Below are positions 18,124 to 26,680 of a stretch of 64,000 bases of DNA, one piece after another (the first letter of the stretch is position 1; every line of letters starts with the position of its first letter). The position numbers were made by a program, and so were the translations under genes. The DNA is from Planctomycetota bacterium. GTDB lineage: Bacteria; Planctomycetota; UBA1135; GCA-002686595. The stretch covers positions 124,001 to 188,000 of the forward strand of contig JADJLZ010000012.1 of the NCBI GenBank assembly GCA_016709875.1, in the 5' to 3' direction. The notes below the pieces were generated by a model that searched no databases, was not told the origin of the DNA, and saw nothing but the letters and a program-made list of their open reading frames with translations.

Positions 18124-20373
18124 TCAGCGTCCGGGCGGCGGTCCGCGCCGGCGTCTGCGCCCTTCCCCGGTGTCGGGGACGTCGCGTTCGTAGGCGGGCA
18201 ACTCGAGCAGCTCCGGCGGGAGCTTCGCCAGCGCCGCGTCCAGGCGTGCGATCAGGTCGTCGCGGTGCAGCGCGACCAGCCGTGCACGCAGAGCCCGTGA
18301 AGTGTCGGCGGGGGACAAGTTGAGTCCGTCCAGGCTGCCCGCGGCCTCCGGCTTGCGCGTGAAGGACGCCAGCAACTCGGTCACCGCGTCATCCTCCTTG
18401 TGGTCCTCGAAGAGAACGCGCGCGCGTCCGGCGAGCGCGAGCGCGGCGTAGTGGTCCGCGCTCGGCTTCGTGCTCGCGTCTGCGGCGATGCAGCGCTCGT
18501 AGTGCTGGATCGAGCGCTGGTAGGCGGCGAGCGCCTCGTCGGGCCGGCCCTGGCGGCGCTGGTACTCCGCGGTGACGAGCGAGGCGAACCCCGCGTACCA
18601 CTCGAGGTTCTTCCAGCCCGGCCGCGTCGCGAGCAGGTCGGCGTAGGCCGCTTCGAGTCCGTCCGCGCCCTTCTCGCGCAGGATGCTCGCGCGCAGGCGC
18701 GCGTGCATCAGAAACGAGTCCGGGAAGCGCTCGAGTCCGGCCTGCAACACGCCTGCAGCCTGAGTGCTCGCACCCAGCTGCAGCAGAAAGTCGTGGTGCG
18801 CCGCGTAGTGCCGGTCGGCTGCGAGCGGATGGCGTTCGAGCACGCTCCAGGCCGCGTTCGCGTCGCTCAGCCACTGCGGCGGCCATTCCTGCTTGTCCTG
18901 GATCGCCTTCTGGATCGACTCCTGCCGGCCCTCCGCGAAGAGTGCGAGCACCTCCGCGGCGCTCCAGCCCTGCGCCTGCGCGGGCAGGTTTTCGACGGCG
19001 GATGCGGCGCGCAAGTAGGCCTGCTCGCGGTCGCCGAGGTTCGCGGCGGCGAGCGCGACGGCGGCGTCCACGCGCCAGCCCTTCGCGCCGAGTCTCTCGG
19101 CCTCGAGCGCCGAGCGCTGCGCGTCTTCGAGCTCCAGGCGCGCGAAGCGCCGATCGCCTGCGCCGCGCAAGGCGTGCTCGAGCACGGATTCGGCGAATGC
19201 CAGGCGCGCCTCCGCGTCGTCAGGGCGCGCGGCTGCCGCGTACTCCTGGTGCGCGAGTTCGGTCTCGAGCACAGGCGCGGCCGGCTGCTTTGCCTGCGCG
19301 CCGGCCGCTTCGAGCGCCTTGGACCAGCTCTCGGTGTCGAGCGAGCTCGAGTGCTGTCCGAGGCCCTGGAAAACCGCCGCCAGCGTGCGCGCGCGCGGCG
19401 AGACCTCGCCAATGCGCACCAGTGCCGCGACCAGCGCGTCGCGCTCGGCCGCGTCGAGCGGCACGCGCAGCGCTTCGAGGATCAGGTCGATCGCCGCCGG
19501 ATCGGAGCTCTGCGCCAGGGCCGCGCGTGCAAGGCGCGCGAGCTCGAGGTCGAGGCCGTGCACGGCAAGGCGCAAGAGGTCGGTCGAGGGCACCTGCTGG
19601 TTGGCGAGCACGCTGCGCAGCAGCGCGCGGCGCGACTCGGTCGTTCCCGCGAGGTACGCGGTCTCGACGGCCGTGCGGTCCTGGTTGTCGCGGCTGGCCA
19701 CCAGCGCCTCGAGCGGCCGGTCGAGATTCGGCGGCGGCGGCGGCGGCCGGTTCGCGATGCCGTTCTTCAGCGCGGTGAAGATCGTCTGCGTGTCCCAGGC
19801 GTAGTAGACGTCGTAGACTTCCTTTTGATCGAGCTCGATCATGATGTGGCGCGGCGCGACGCGCTTGCCCTCGAAGTACTTGTCGAAGAGCAGCGGCTCG
19901 ATCCAGATGTGCTCGCCGCAGGTGACGCCTCCAAAGCGCGGGCAGAGGATGCGCCGGCCCTCGTCGTCGTAGTCGCGCGGGTTGTGGCGATAGACCGAGG
20001 CGATCACGCACACGTAAGGCTCGTAGAGCGCGACGATCGATGGATCTCGGTAGCGGATACCGGCGTAGTGCTCGCTCGCGACCTCGCCATCCATGTTGAC
20101 GCAGATCAGGATCGGCTTGCCGGTCTCTCTCGAGACGGCGACTGCGTCGTCCCAGGTGCGCTCCCAGTGCACGAGGCAGGGCTTCTTCCAGTCCTCGGCG
20201 GTCGGCGCGGGCCACATCGACTCGCGCGTTGCGCCCTGAGGCATCGCGGCGGGCGAGCCCTGCGCGATCGCATCGGGGGAGGGCGCGCCCGCGCCGCCCT
20301 GGGCCAAGGAGAGGCCCGCGAGGGACAGGGCGAAGAGCAGGACGAGCACGAGAAGACGGGTGAGCGGGGGCAT
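18124..20373 (-). CDS. Exported thioredoxin-fold and TPR protein
   Basis: The 749 residues begin with a signal peptide (LTRLLVLVLLFALSLAGLSLA). Residues ~60-230 resemble a thioredoxin-like domain (HWERTWDDAVAVSRETGKPI, LICVNMDGEVASEHYAG, HIMIELDQKEVYDVYYAW), but the CXXC redox pair is absent. A proline run (RPPPPPPNLDRP) separates it from ~500 residues of alanine-rich helical repeats, typical of TPR/HEAT arrays, including YQRSIQHYERCIAADAS. It ends in a basic tail. The start at 20373 is chosen for the signal peptide and the putative -10 eleven bases upstream; longer frames in the same phase read through the divergent gene. A periplasmic scaffold or sensor role is likely. Confidence 0.75.
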   Translation of the reverse strand: MPPLTRLLVLVLLFALSLAGLSLAQGGAGAPSPDAIAQGSPAAMPQGATRESMWPAPTAEDWKKPCLVHWERTWDDAVAVSRETGKPILICVNMDGEVASEHYAGIRYRDPSIVALYEPYVCVIASVYRHNPRDYDDEGRRILCPRFGGVTCGEHIWIEPLLFDKYFEGKRVAPRHIMIELDQKEVYDVYYAWDTQTIFTALKNGIANRPPPPPPNLDRPLEALVASRDNQDRTAVETAYLAGTTESRRALLRSVLANQQVPSTDLLRLAVHGLDLELARLARAALAQSSDPAAIDLILEALRVPLDAAERDALVAALVRIGEVSPRARTLAAVFQGLGQHSSSLDTESWSKALEAAGAQAKQPAAPVLETELAHQEYAAAARPDDAEARLAFAESVLEHALRGAGDRRFARLELEDAQRSALEAERLGAKGWRVDAAVALAAANLGDREQAYLRAASAVENLPAQAQGWSAAEVLALFAEGRQESIQKAIQDKQEWPPQWLSDANAAWSVLERHPLAADRHYAAHHDFLLQLGASTQAAGVLQAGLERFPDSFLMHARLRASILREKGADGLEAAYADLLATRPGWKNLEWYAGFASLVTAEYQRRQGRPDEALAAYQRSIQHYERCIAADASTKPSADHYAALALAGRARVLFEDHKEDDAVTELLASFTRKPEAAGSLDGLNLSPADTSRALRARLVALHRDDLIARLDAALAKLPPELLELPAYERDVPDTGEGRRRRRGPPPGR

Positions 20374-20384
20374 GGGATCGCACC

Positions 20385-20417
20385 ACGGTAGCCCAGTTGC
20401 GGAAGCCCTGCTACCGT
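20385..20417. promoter_or_regulatory. Divergent -10 elements for the TPR and BatD-like genes
   Basis: On the minus strand TACCGT (20390-20385) lies 11 bases before the ATG at 20373. On the plus strand TACCGT (20412-20417) lies 7 bases before the ATG at 20425. With a normal start about 7 bases after the -10, the plus-strand transcript would be leaderless. The two elements are identical in sequence and both follow GC. Confidence 0.45.
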
Positions 20418-20424
20418 CCGAAAC

Positions 20425-21450
20425 ATGGCATTCTTCGCGGTCGCAGTGCTGCTTCTGGCGCAATCCGGCGAGCCGGCGCACGCCTTTGTCGAGCTCTCCG
20501 CGGAACCCGCGTCGGCCTGCGTCGGCGAGCCGCTGAGGATCACGGTGCGCTTCGGAATCGAGGAGCTGTTCCTGCGCCACAACCTGCTGCAGCTCTTCAC
20601 GCGACCGCTCGACGTGCCCGTGCAACTCGAGCTCGCCTGGGACGGGGGCCTTCGGGGTGCGGAGTTCGTCGAGCTGCCGGGCGCGGCGCCGGATTGGAGC
20701 GCGCTCGCGCCGCATCCGAGCTTCGCGCTCGGCGAGGAGATCGTGAAGGCCGCGCGCACGACGACGCTCGAGCGCGACGGCCAGCGCTTCGTCGCGCTCG
20801 AGTTCGAGCGCACACTGATCCCGACTGCGCCGGGCGCGCTCACGCTCCCCGCGCCGGTGCTGCACTTCGCGGTTGCGACGCGCTTCCGCGACGACCTCGT
20901 CTCGGGCTCCGTGCCGCTCGACCGCAGCGACGCGCAGGTCGCGGGTGCACCACTCACGATCGAGGTCACGCCGCTGCCGAGCGAGGGCCGGCCCGCCGGA
21001 TTCCAGGACGCGGTGGGGGAGTTCACGCTGCGGGCCGAGGCCGCGCCGCTCGATCTCGCGCAGGGCGAGCGTGTCGCGCTCACGCTCGTGATCGAGGGCT
21101 CGGGCAACCTCGCGCAACTCACGCCGCCGCGCCTCGACGGCCTCGCGGGGCTGCACCTGCTCGGCCTGAGCGAGGAGGCGGGCGAGGGCCTTCGCACTCT
21201 GCACGCCGAACTCGTGGTGGAGTCGCCGCGCACGCACGAGATCCCTTCCATTACGCTGCTGTACTACGACCCGCGTTCGCGCAGCTATCGCTCCGCGGAC
21301 AGCGCGGCGATTCCGCTCGCGGTACGCGCGAAAAGCGGCACTCCTGAGCCCGCCACGGGGGGGGCTGCGCGCTGGGTCGTTTTCACGCTGATCGGAATCG
21401 TCACGTTGGCGCTGATCCGGGCTGCAATTCGACGCGCACGACCTCGCTGA
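20425..21450 (+). CDS. BatD-like membrane protein
   Basis: This 341-residue protein has an N-terminal signal peptide (MAFFAVAVLLLAQSGEPAHA), a periplasmic beta-rich region and a C-terminal helix (WVVFTLIGIVTLALIRAAIRR) near 313-335. FVELSAEPASACVGEPLRIT followed by LTLVIEGSGNLAQLTPPRLD matches the pattern of BatD oxygen-tolerance proteins, which accompany MoxR ATPases and VWA proteins. No MoxR, BatA or BatB gene is adjacent, so it would be an orphan. It may stabilise envelope complexes. It is divergent from the TPR protein. Confidence 0.65.
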   Translation: MAFFAVAVLLLAQSGEPAHAFVELSAEPASACVGEPLRITVRFGIEELFLRHNLLQLFTRPLDVPVQLELAWDGGLRGAEFVELPGAAPDWSALAPHPSFALGEEIVKAARTTTLERDGQRFVALEFERTLIPTAPGALTLPAPVLHFAVATRFRDDLVSGSVPLDRSDAQVAGAPLTIEVTPLPSEGRPAGFQDAVGEFTLRAEAAPLDLAQGERVALTLVIEGSGNLAQLTPPRLDGLAGLHLLGLSEEAGEGLRTLHAELVVESPRTHEIPSITLLYYDPRSRSYRSADSAAIPLAVRAKSGTPEPATGGAARWVVFTLIGIVTLALIRAAIRRARPR

Positions 21451-21452
21451 CC

Positions 21453-21468
21453 CTGCACGAAGGTGCAG
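21453..21468 (+). terminator. Short hairpin after the BatD-like gene
   Basis: CTGCAC and GTGCAG pair around GAAG two bases after the stop codon. There is no T-run, so it is at best a weak terminator. A hairpin with the same TGCAC/GTGCA stem lies at 44010-44023. Confidence 0.3.
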
Positions 21469-21573
21469 CGTCGCGCGCCTACGCACCATGTCGTGGGGAA
21501 TCGTTTTGTGGGCCCGTTGTCGCGCCGGAGCGTTACCTTGCCTTGCGCTCGCCTATTGCTCCCTCTCCTCCTC

Positions 21574-23868
21574 GTGAACCGTTTCCATCGCTACCTGTTC
21601 TGCGCAAGCGCTGCCCTCCTCAGCGGCTGCCACAAGGTCGAGTCCGCCGCGCACGAGTTTCGCGCTGTCGGGCGTCCGGAACTCCGGCTCGTCGAAGGAG
21701 TCGCGCCTGCACCGGCGCCCGAGCCGTGGTTTCGCCTCGACCTCGGCCAGGCGGGCGACTACCAGCTCACGGTGCACAGCGACGAATTCACGCCCGATCC
21801 ATCGGGCGATCCGAAGGCGCCGCAGCTGCACAAACTGCACGGACAGGCCGACAAGCACGTCCGTATCCCGATCGCCGAGCGCGCCAAGCGGATGGACCGC
21901 GCGCACGTGCGCCTCTACACCGAATACCCCGGCCTGCTCGAGCTGCGCTGGTCGCGGGGCGGGAAGATGCTCGCCAATGCGGTGACGCAACTCTTCCCCG
22001 AGCTGTGCACCTCGACCTACACGCTGGATGTGCCCATCGCGGCGCCGCAGGGCTTCGACGAGATCGAGTTCGTGGTCTACAGCCAGGCAGGTGTCTGCCT
22101 GGGCGAGGTCGACCTCGAGGAACTCTCGGTCGCGCAGCGCCTGCCGCAACCGCCGTCCGAGCCGGGCTGGGTGCACGCCTCCGAGGATCTGCGCGCTGCG
22201 TGGGGCCTGGCCACCGGGGCGCCGCTCGAGACGCGCTTCGAGGCGCACGCAGGTTCGATCCTGGTCGCTTCCGCGATCGTCCCGCAGGCGCTGCGCGTGC
22301 CGGGATCTGCGGCCATGCTCGCCGTCACGCTCACCGGCGGGGCGGGCCAGCCGCGCGTGCACCGCTGGCCCCTGGTCACCAACGAGGGTCTCTCGAGCTC
22401 CTGGATCTGGATTCGCGTCCCGCTCGACGATCTCGCCGGACGCGACGTGTGCGCGCGCTTCGAGCTCGTCACGGCGGGCCAGCCCGCGGTCTGCGCGCTG
22501 ACACAGCCGCAGGTCGCGAGCGTGGACGACCAGGCGCCGACCGTGCTGCTGATCACCTCGGACACGCACCGCGGCGACTACCTGGGCTGCGCACCGGACA
22601 GTTCCGGCGTGGCGACGCCCGTGCTCGACCGGCTTGCGTCGGAGGGCGTGCTCTTCGAGAACTGCCTCTCTTCGGCGAACGTCACGATTCCGTCGCACTC
22701 GGCGATCATGACCGGCGTCTCGCCGCGCGACACGCGCCTGCTCGACAACATGCACTCGCTCTCGCCCGATGCAGTCACGCTCGCAGAGCGCTTCCGCGAG
22801 AACGGCTGGGCGACGCTCGCCGCGGTCAGCGCGGCGCACCTCGACGCGGAGTGGTGCGGCCTCGGGCAGGGTTTCGACCGCGTCGCCGTGAGTGCGCTGC
22901 CCAAGCGCGAGGCCGGTTCGACGCTTGCGCTGCTCGAGGACTGGATCCCCGACTACCGCGGCCGCCCGCTCTTCGTGTGGATGCACCTCTACGACGCGCA
23001 CGAGCCCTACGGCCCGCCGCCGCCCTTCGACCAGCGCTACTGGGCGGCGGATCGCGACCCGCGCGATGCCTCGCTCCCGGATCCCCGGCCCGGCACGATT
23101 CCCGACTACTTCAAGGGCATCCGCGACCCCGACTGGATTCGCGCGCGCTACAAGGGCGAGGTCAGCTACCTCGACAACGAACTCGCGCGCCTCTTCGAGC
23201 GGCCGCGTTTTCAGGCTGCGACGATCGCGTTCACGGCCGACCACGGCGAGTCGCTCGGCGGTCACGACGTGTGGTGGGACCACGCGGGCATGTACCAGGA
23301 CACGCTGCACGTGCCGCTGATCCTGCGCTGGCCGGGCGGTCCGCGCGGAATGCGCGTCTCGCAGCGCGTCTCGAACATCGACCTTGGACGCACGCTGCTG
23401 GACCTCGCAGATCTCGCGCGCGTGCCGATGCCCGGCAAGAGCCTGCTCGACGCGGTCGATCCCCGCGGGAAGCCCGCGGAGCCGGTCTACGCGATCGCAT
23501 GCTTCGGCCTGGCCGCGACGGTCACGGATGGCAAGGACCACCTCGTGCTCAACCTGCGCGACTATCCGCTCGGAATCAGCGCGCAGCGCAACCGACACGC
23601 CTTCGAGCTCTACGACCTCGGGCGCGATCCCGCCTGCGAGCACGACCTCGCCGCCGAGAATCCCGGCCGCGCGCGCGAGCTGCGTGAGAAGCTCATCGCG
23701 TGGCTGCGCGCGGCCGACACGCGGCCCTGGAGCAAGCTCCCGCAGGGCAACGGCGCCTCGGTCGAGCAGCTCGCGGCGCTGGGCTACGTGGCGGGCGACT
23801 CGCCCGGCGCGGAAGAGGCGCTCTTCCCCGCGCAGTGCGATTGTCCCTACTGCCACGCGGTGCAGTAG
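21574..23868 (+). CDS. Sulfatase-fold lipoprotein with Thr in place of the formylglycine Cys
   Basis: From a GTG at 21574 the protein has 764 residues and a lipobox (ALLSGCHKV), so it is probably a lipoprotein. A beta-rich N-terminal domain (~25-320) precedes an alkaline-phosphatase-superfamily domain (~325-730). Metal-site motifs are LLITSDTHRGDYLGC and FTADHGESLGGHDVWWDHAG. At the nucleophile position the usual C/S-X-P-S-R reads TIPSHSAIMTG, so formylglycine cannot form. It may be a phospho- or glycero-transferase, or a different hydrolase. The C-terminus ends in CDCPYCHAVQ, a possible metal site. A frame back to 21463 exists, but TACCTT at 21534 and the signal sequence favour 21574. The start is uncertain. 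Confidence 0.75.
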   Translation: MNRFHRYLFCASAALLSGCHKVESAAHEFRAVGRPELRLVEGVAPAPAPEPWFRLDLGQAGDYQLTVHSDEFTPDPSGDPKAPQLHKLHGQADKHVRIPIAERAKRMDRAHVRLYTEYPGLLELRWSRGGKMLANAVTQLFPELCTSTYTLDVPIAAPQGFDEIEFVVYSQAGVCLGEVDLEELSVAQRLPQPPSEPGWVHASEDLRAAWGLATGAPLETRFEAHAGSILVASAIVPQALRVPGSAAMLAVTLTGGAGQPRVHRWPLVTNEGLSSSWIWIRVPLDDLAGRDVCARFELVTAGQPAVCALTQPQVASVDDQAPTVLLITSDTHRGDYLGCAPDSSGVATPVLDRLASEGVLFENCLSSANVTIPSHSAIMTGVSPRDTRLLDNMHSLSPDAVTLAERFRENGWATLAAVSAAHLDAEWCGLGQGFDRVAVSALPKREAGSTLALLEDWIPDYRGRPLFVWMHLYDAHEPYGPPPPFDQRYWAADRDPRDASLPDPRPGTIPDYFKGIRDPDWIRARYKGEVSYLDNELARLFERPRFQAATIAFTADHGESLGGHDVWWDHAGMYQDTLHVPLILRWPGGPRGMRVSQRVSNIDLGRTLLDLADLARVPMPGKSLLDAVDPRGKPAEPVYAIACFGLAATVTDGKDHLVLNLRDYPLGISAQRNRHAFELYDLGRDPACEHDLAAENPGRARELREKLIAWLRAADTRPWSKLPQGNGASVEQLAALGYVAGDSPGAEEALFPAQCDCPYCHAVQ

Positions 23869-23874
23869 ACCCCG

Positions 23875-24033
23875 CTAGGGCCGCTCGAGCTCGAGCTTGA
23901 GCGGCACTTCCTTGCCCTCGCGCAGCACGACGAGCTCGACCGGACCGTCGGCGCCGAAGAGTGCCGGGCCGAGATCCTGCGTGCTCTCGACCTTCTCTCC
24001 GCCGGCCTTGACGATCTTGTCGCCGGCCTTCAG
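23875..24033 (-). pseudogene. Frameshifted end of the M28 peptidase: second PDZ domain
   Basis: Read in the -1 frame after the stop at 24030, this continues as LKAGDKIVKAGGEKVESTQD and ends ELERP-stop at 23875. Together with the ...DTPAAKAG just upstream it completes a second PDZ domain. One missing C after GCCGG would explain the break. The stop lies six bases from the stop of the converging sulfatase-fold gene. Confidence 0.7.
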
Positions 24034-25820
24034 CCGGCCTTCGCCGCGGGCGTGTCGGCCGTGACCTCCTCGATCGCGAGGCCCTCGCCGAAGCGCAGGC
24101 CCAGGCGCCGGCCGAAGCCGCCGCCGCCACCACCGCCGGCGGTCACGGGCGGGAACTCGATCCCCAGCGTGAGCTGCTTGCCCTTGCGCTGCAGGGTGAC
24201 GGTCGTCTTCTGCGGCGCGCCCTGCATCGCCTCGCGCAACTCGCCCGAGTCGGCGATCGCGGTGTCGCCGATTTTCAGCAGCTTGTCGCCGACCAGCAGG
24301 CCGGCCTTTTGCGCGATCCCGTCCTCGGTGAGCTCGTCGATCTGCATCTCCTCGTCGAGCATCACGCCGAGCAGGCGCCGGCCGCCGCCGCGATTGCTGC
24401 GCGGTGCCTTGAGGTTCTCGCGCGAGAGCAGCTGCGGCAGGTCCGCGATGCCGAGCGCGCCGACCGCGATCACGATCGAGGAGTTGCGCTCGTACTCGGG
24501 GATCGCCTGATCGAAGGTGTCGTACTGCGTGTGGTGCGCGTGCGTGTAGTTGGCCCTGCCCTTCTGGTTCCAGAAGAAGGCCGGCACGTTCGCGGCGAGG
24601 AAGGAGTCGTGGTCGCTCGAGCCGGGCGAGAGGCCCTGCACCTCGCGCACCGTGAAAGGCATCTCCGGGTCGAGGCCCACGACCGGCGCGAAGATCGCCT
24701 CGAAGTCCTTCACCATCGGCGGATTCGCGTTGATGCCGGCGCAGTAGTTCGTGCCGCCGTCGTGCACGAGCACCGCGGAGATCTTCTCGAGCTCGGCGGG
24801 GTGCTCCTTGATCCAGCCCTTCGAGCCGAGCAGGCCCTGCTCCTCGCCGCCCCAGAGCATGAAGCGGATCGTGCGCTTGGGCTTTGCGCCGCTCTTCACC
24901 AGCAGGCGCGCCGCCTCGAGCGTCGTCGCGACGCCCGTGCCGTTGTCGACAGCCCCCGAGGCGCCGTCCCAGGAGTCGAGGTGGCCGCCGACGATCACGA
25001 CCTCATCGGGCTTCTCGCTGCCGGGGATCTCGGCGATCACGTTCGAGAGCTCGATCGGGCCCTTCTCGAACCAGTTGCGGATGTCGAACTCGAGGCTGAC
25101 GGGCGTGCCGGCCGCGAGGAGGTCGCTCACGGCCTTGAAATCGGCCGCGAGCAGGTTGATCGAGGGCGTCTTCGGGAGCTTGTCGAAGGCGATGCGGTAG
25201 CTGCCGCCGGTGAGCACGAGGTCGTTGCGCGTCGCGTGGATCGTGCCCGCGATGCTCGCTTCGTCGTAGGCCTTCTGCAGCGCGTCGCGGAGTGCCTTCG
25301 CGTCGCCCTCGGGCGCAGCCCCGCCGCGCGCCGCTCCGCGACCAGCGCTGGAGGGCACGAGGATCCAGGCGCCCTTGAGCTGCGGACGGAGCTTCTCGAG
25401 CTCCTCGGCGTTCGTCGGCGCGAGCAGCGCCGCACCGCGCGTCGGGCTGTGCGTGCCCGCGGTCCAGGCGTTGGTGCCAAAGTGCAGCTCGCGCTCCTCG
25501 GGAACGAGCATGTGACCCGAGGACGGTCCGCGGTTGAAGCCGACGGGGAACTCGCCCCACTTCTCGAGGCGACAGTTGGAGAGTCCATAGCTCTGGAACT
25601 CCGCCAGCGCCCACTCGCACGCGTTCTGCAGGTTGTCCGAGCCCGTCAGGCGCGGCCCGATGCGGTTCACCAGGTGATCGAGGTGCTGCATCACCTCGTT
25701 TTCCTGCTGGCCGAGCGCGATGAGCTTCGCGACCTCGCCCTGACGCGGTTGGGCGAAGGCGAGCGCGCCGACGCAGACGAGAGCGGTGAACGAACCGGGA
25801 TGGAAGAACTTCGGGCGCAT
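24030..25820 (-). CDS. M28-family zinc aminopeptidase with PDZ domains
   Basis: The 596 residues start with a signal peptide (FFHPGSFTALVCVGALAFA); an upstream frame to 25865 adds non-signal sequence, so 25820 is preferred. The peptidase domain has the two-zinc ligand set: GGHLDSWDGASGAVDNGTGV (His, Asp), LWGGEEQGLLGS (Glu pair), an Asp in VLVHDGGTNYCAG and a final His in NYTHAHHTQYDT. A PA-like insert lies at ~120-300. One PDZ domain follows (~470-550), then a glycine run and a second PDZ that stops at residue ~597 because of a frameshift. It is probably periplasmic or secreted and removes amino-terminal residues from peptides. Confidence 0.85.
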   Translation of the reverse strand: MRPKFFHPGSFTALVCVGALAFAQPRQGEVAKLIALGQQENEVMQHLDHLVNRIGPRLTGSDNLQNACEWALAEFQSYGLSNCRLEKWGEFPVGFNRGPSSGHMLVPEERELHFGTNAWTAGTHSPTRGAALLAPTNAEELEKLRPQLKGAWILVPSSAGRGAARGGAAPEGDAKALRDALQKAYDEASIAGTIHATRNDLVLTGGSYRIAFDKLPKTPSINLLAADFKAVSDLLAAGTPVSLEFDIRNWFEKGPIELSNVIAEIPGSEKPDEVVIVGGHLDSWDGASGAVDNGTGVATTLEAARLLVKSGAKPKRTIRFMLWGGEEQGLLGSKGWIKEHPAELEKISAVLVHDGGTNYCAGINANPPMVKDFEAIFAPVVGLDPEMPFTVREVQGLSPGSSDHDSFLAANVPAFFWNQKGRANYTHAHHTQYDTFDQAIPEYERNSSIVIAVGALGIADLPQLLSRENLKAPRSNRGGGRRLLGVMLDEEMQIDELTEDGIAQKAGLLVGDKLLKIGDTAIADSGELREAMQGAPQKTTVTLQRKGKQLTLGIEFPPVTAGGGGGGGFGRRLGLRFGEGLAIEEVTADTPAAKAG

Positions 25821-26035
25821 GGGGGGGACCTCGAAGGAGACCGGGGGGACACAGAACGGCCCCACTCTATCCCCGGGCGCGCGCAGCGGCCCACCTTTCC
25901 TACGCCCTTGGAGGTGGATCGCTACGTCAGCCGGCGGATCGATCGAAGTTCGCAGCCACCCGAAACTCTCGGCCTCGGACGACGCTGCACGAACAACCGC
26001 TACCCCCCCGATCGCTGCCCCTTCCTGCGTAGTCG
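25821..26035. promoter_or_regulatory. Divergent intergenic region before the ACIII operon
   Basis: On the minus strand TAGAGT (25869-25864) lies 43 bases before the peptidase start. For the plus-strand respiratory operon no GC-TANNNT element is visible. Instead an inverted repeat CCACCT / AGGTGG (25891-25896 and 25912-25917, 15-base spacer) lies about 120 bases before actA and could be an operator. Confidence 0.35.
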
Positions 26036-26680
26036 ATGAACCTTTTCCCCCGATGGCTGAACGGACTGCGCATCCTCGGCGGCGCGCTGGCTCTCTCGGG
26101 CGGCGTGTACGTGGTGGCGCTCTTCGCCTACGGCGCCTCGCCCAAGACGCTCAATGCGGGCTTCGCGCCCGAGCAGCCCGTGCCTTTCAGCCACGCGCTG
26201 CACGCAGGTGAGCTCGGCCTGGACTGCCGCTACTGCCATACGACGGTCGAGGTCGCCGCGCGCGCGGCGATCCCGCCGACCGAGACCTGCATGAACTGCC
26301 ACACGCGCATCCGCACGCAGAGCGAGCTCCTGAAGCCGGTCTTCGACAGTTGGGCGACCGGCGAGCCGGTGCACTGGAAGCGCGTGCACGACCTGCCCGA
26401 CTACGTCTACTTCGACCACAGCGCGCACGTCACGCGCGGCGTCGGCTGCGTCACCTGCCACGGGCGCATCGACACGCTCGAGCGCGTGCGGCAGGAGCAG
26501 CCGCTCTCGATGGGCTGGTGCCTGGATTGCCACCGCAATCCTGCGCCGAACCTGCGTCCGCCGGAGTTCGCCACCTCGATGGACTGGCAACCAGACGGCC
26601 CTGCGGCCGAGGTCGGGGCCCAGATCATGCAACAACGCAAGCTCAAACCCTCGACGGACTGCTCGACATGTCACCGCTGA
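26036..26680 (+). CDS. actA: Alternative complex III subunit A, pentaheme cytochrome c
   Basis: This 214-residue protein has one N-terminal membrane helix (LRILGGALALSGGVYVVALF) and five CXXCH heme sites: CRYCH, CMNCH, CVTCH, CLDCH and CSTCH. Heme number, size and position as first gene of the cluster match ActA of ACIII, which accepts electrons from the iron-sulfur subunit on the periplasmic side. Paired histidines around the heme motifs (FSHALHAG, FDHSAHVTRG) are the likely distal ligands. The stop lies inside the start region of actB (13-base overlap), so the two are translationally coupled. Confidence 0.92.
   Translation: MNLFPRWLNGLRILGGALALSGGVYVVALFAYGASPKTLNAGFAPEQPVPFSHALHAGELGLDCRYCHTTVEVAARAAIPPTETCMNCHTRIRTQSELLKPVFDSWATGEPVHWKRVHDLPDYVYFDHSAHVTRGVGCVTCHGRIDTLERVRQEQPLSMGWCLDCHRNPAPNLRPPEFATSMDWQPDGPAAEVGAQIMQQRKLKPSTDCSTCHR

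Noticed and set aside
20374..21489. N-terminal extension of the minus-strand TPR protein
   Set aside because: It is antisense to the BatD-like gene and lacks any natural domain; the signal peptide at 20373 marks the true start.
23880..23905. Seven-base inverted repeat GCCGCTC / GAGCGGC
   Set aside because: It lies inside the tail of the M28 reading frame and arises from Leu/Glu codons; not convincing as a terminator.
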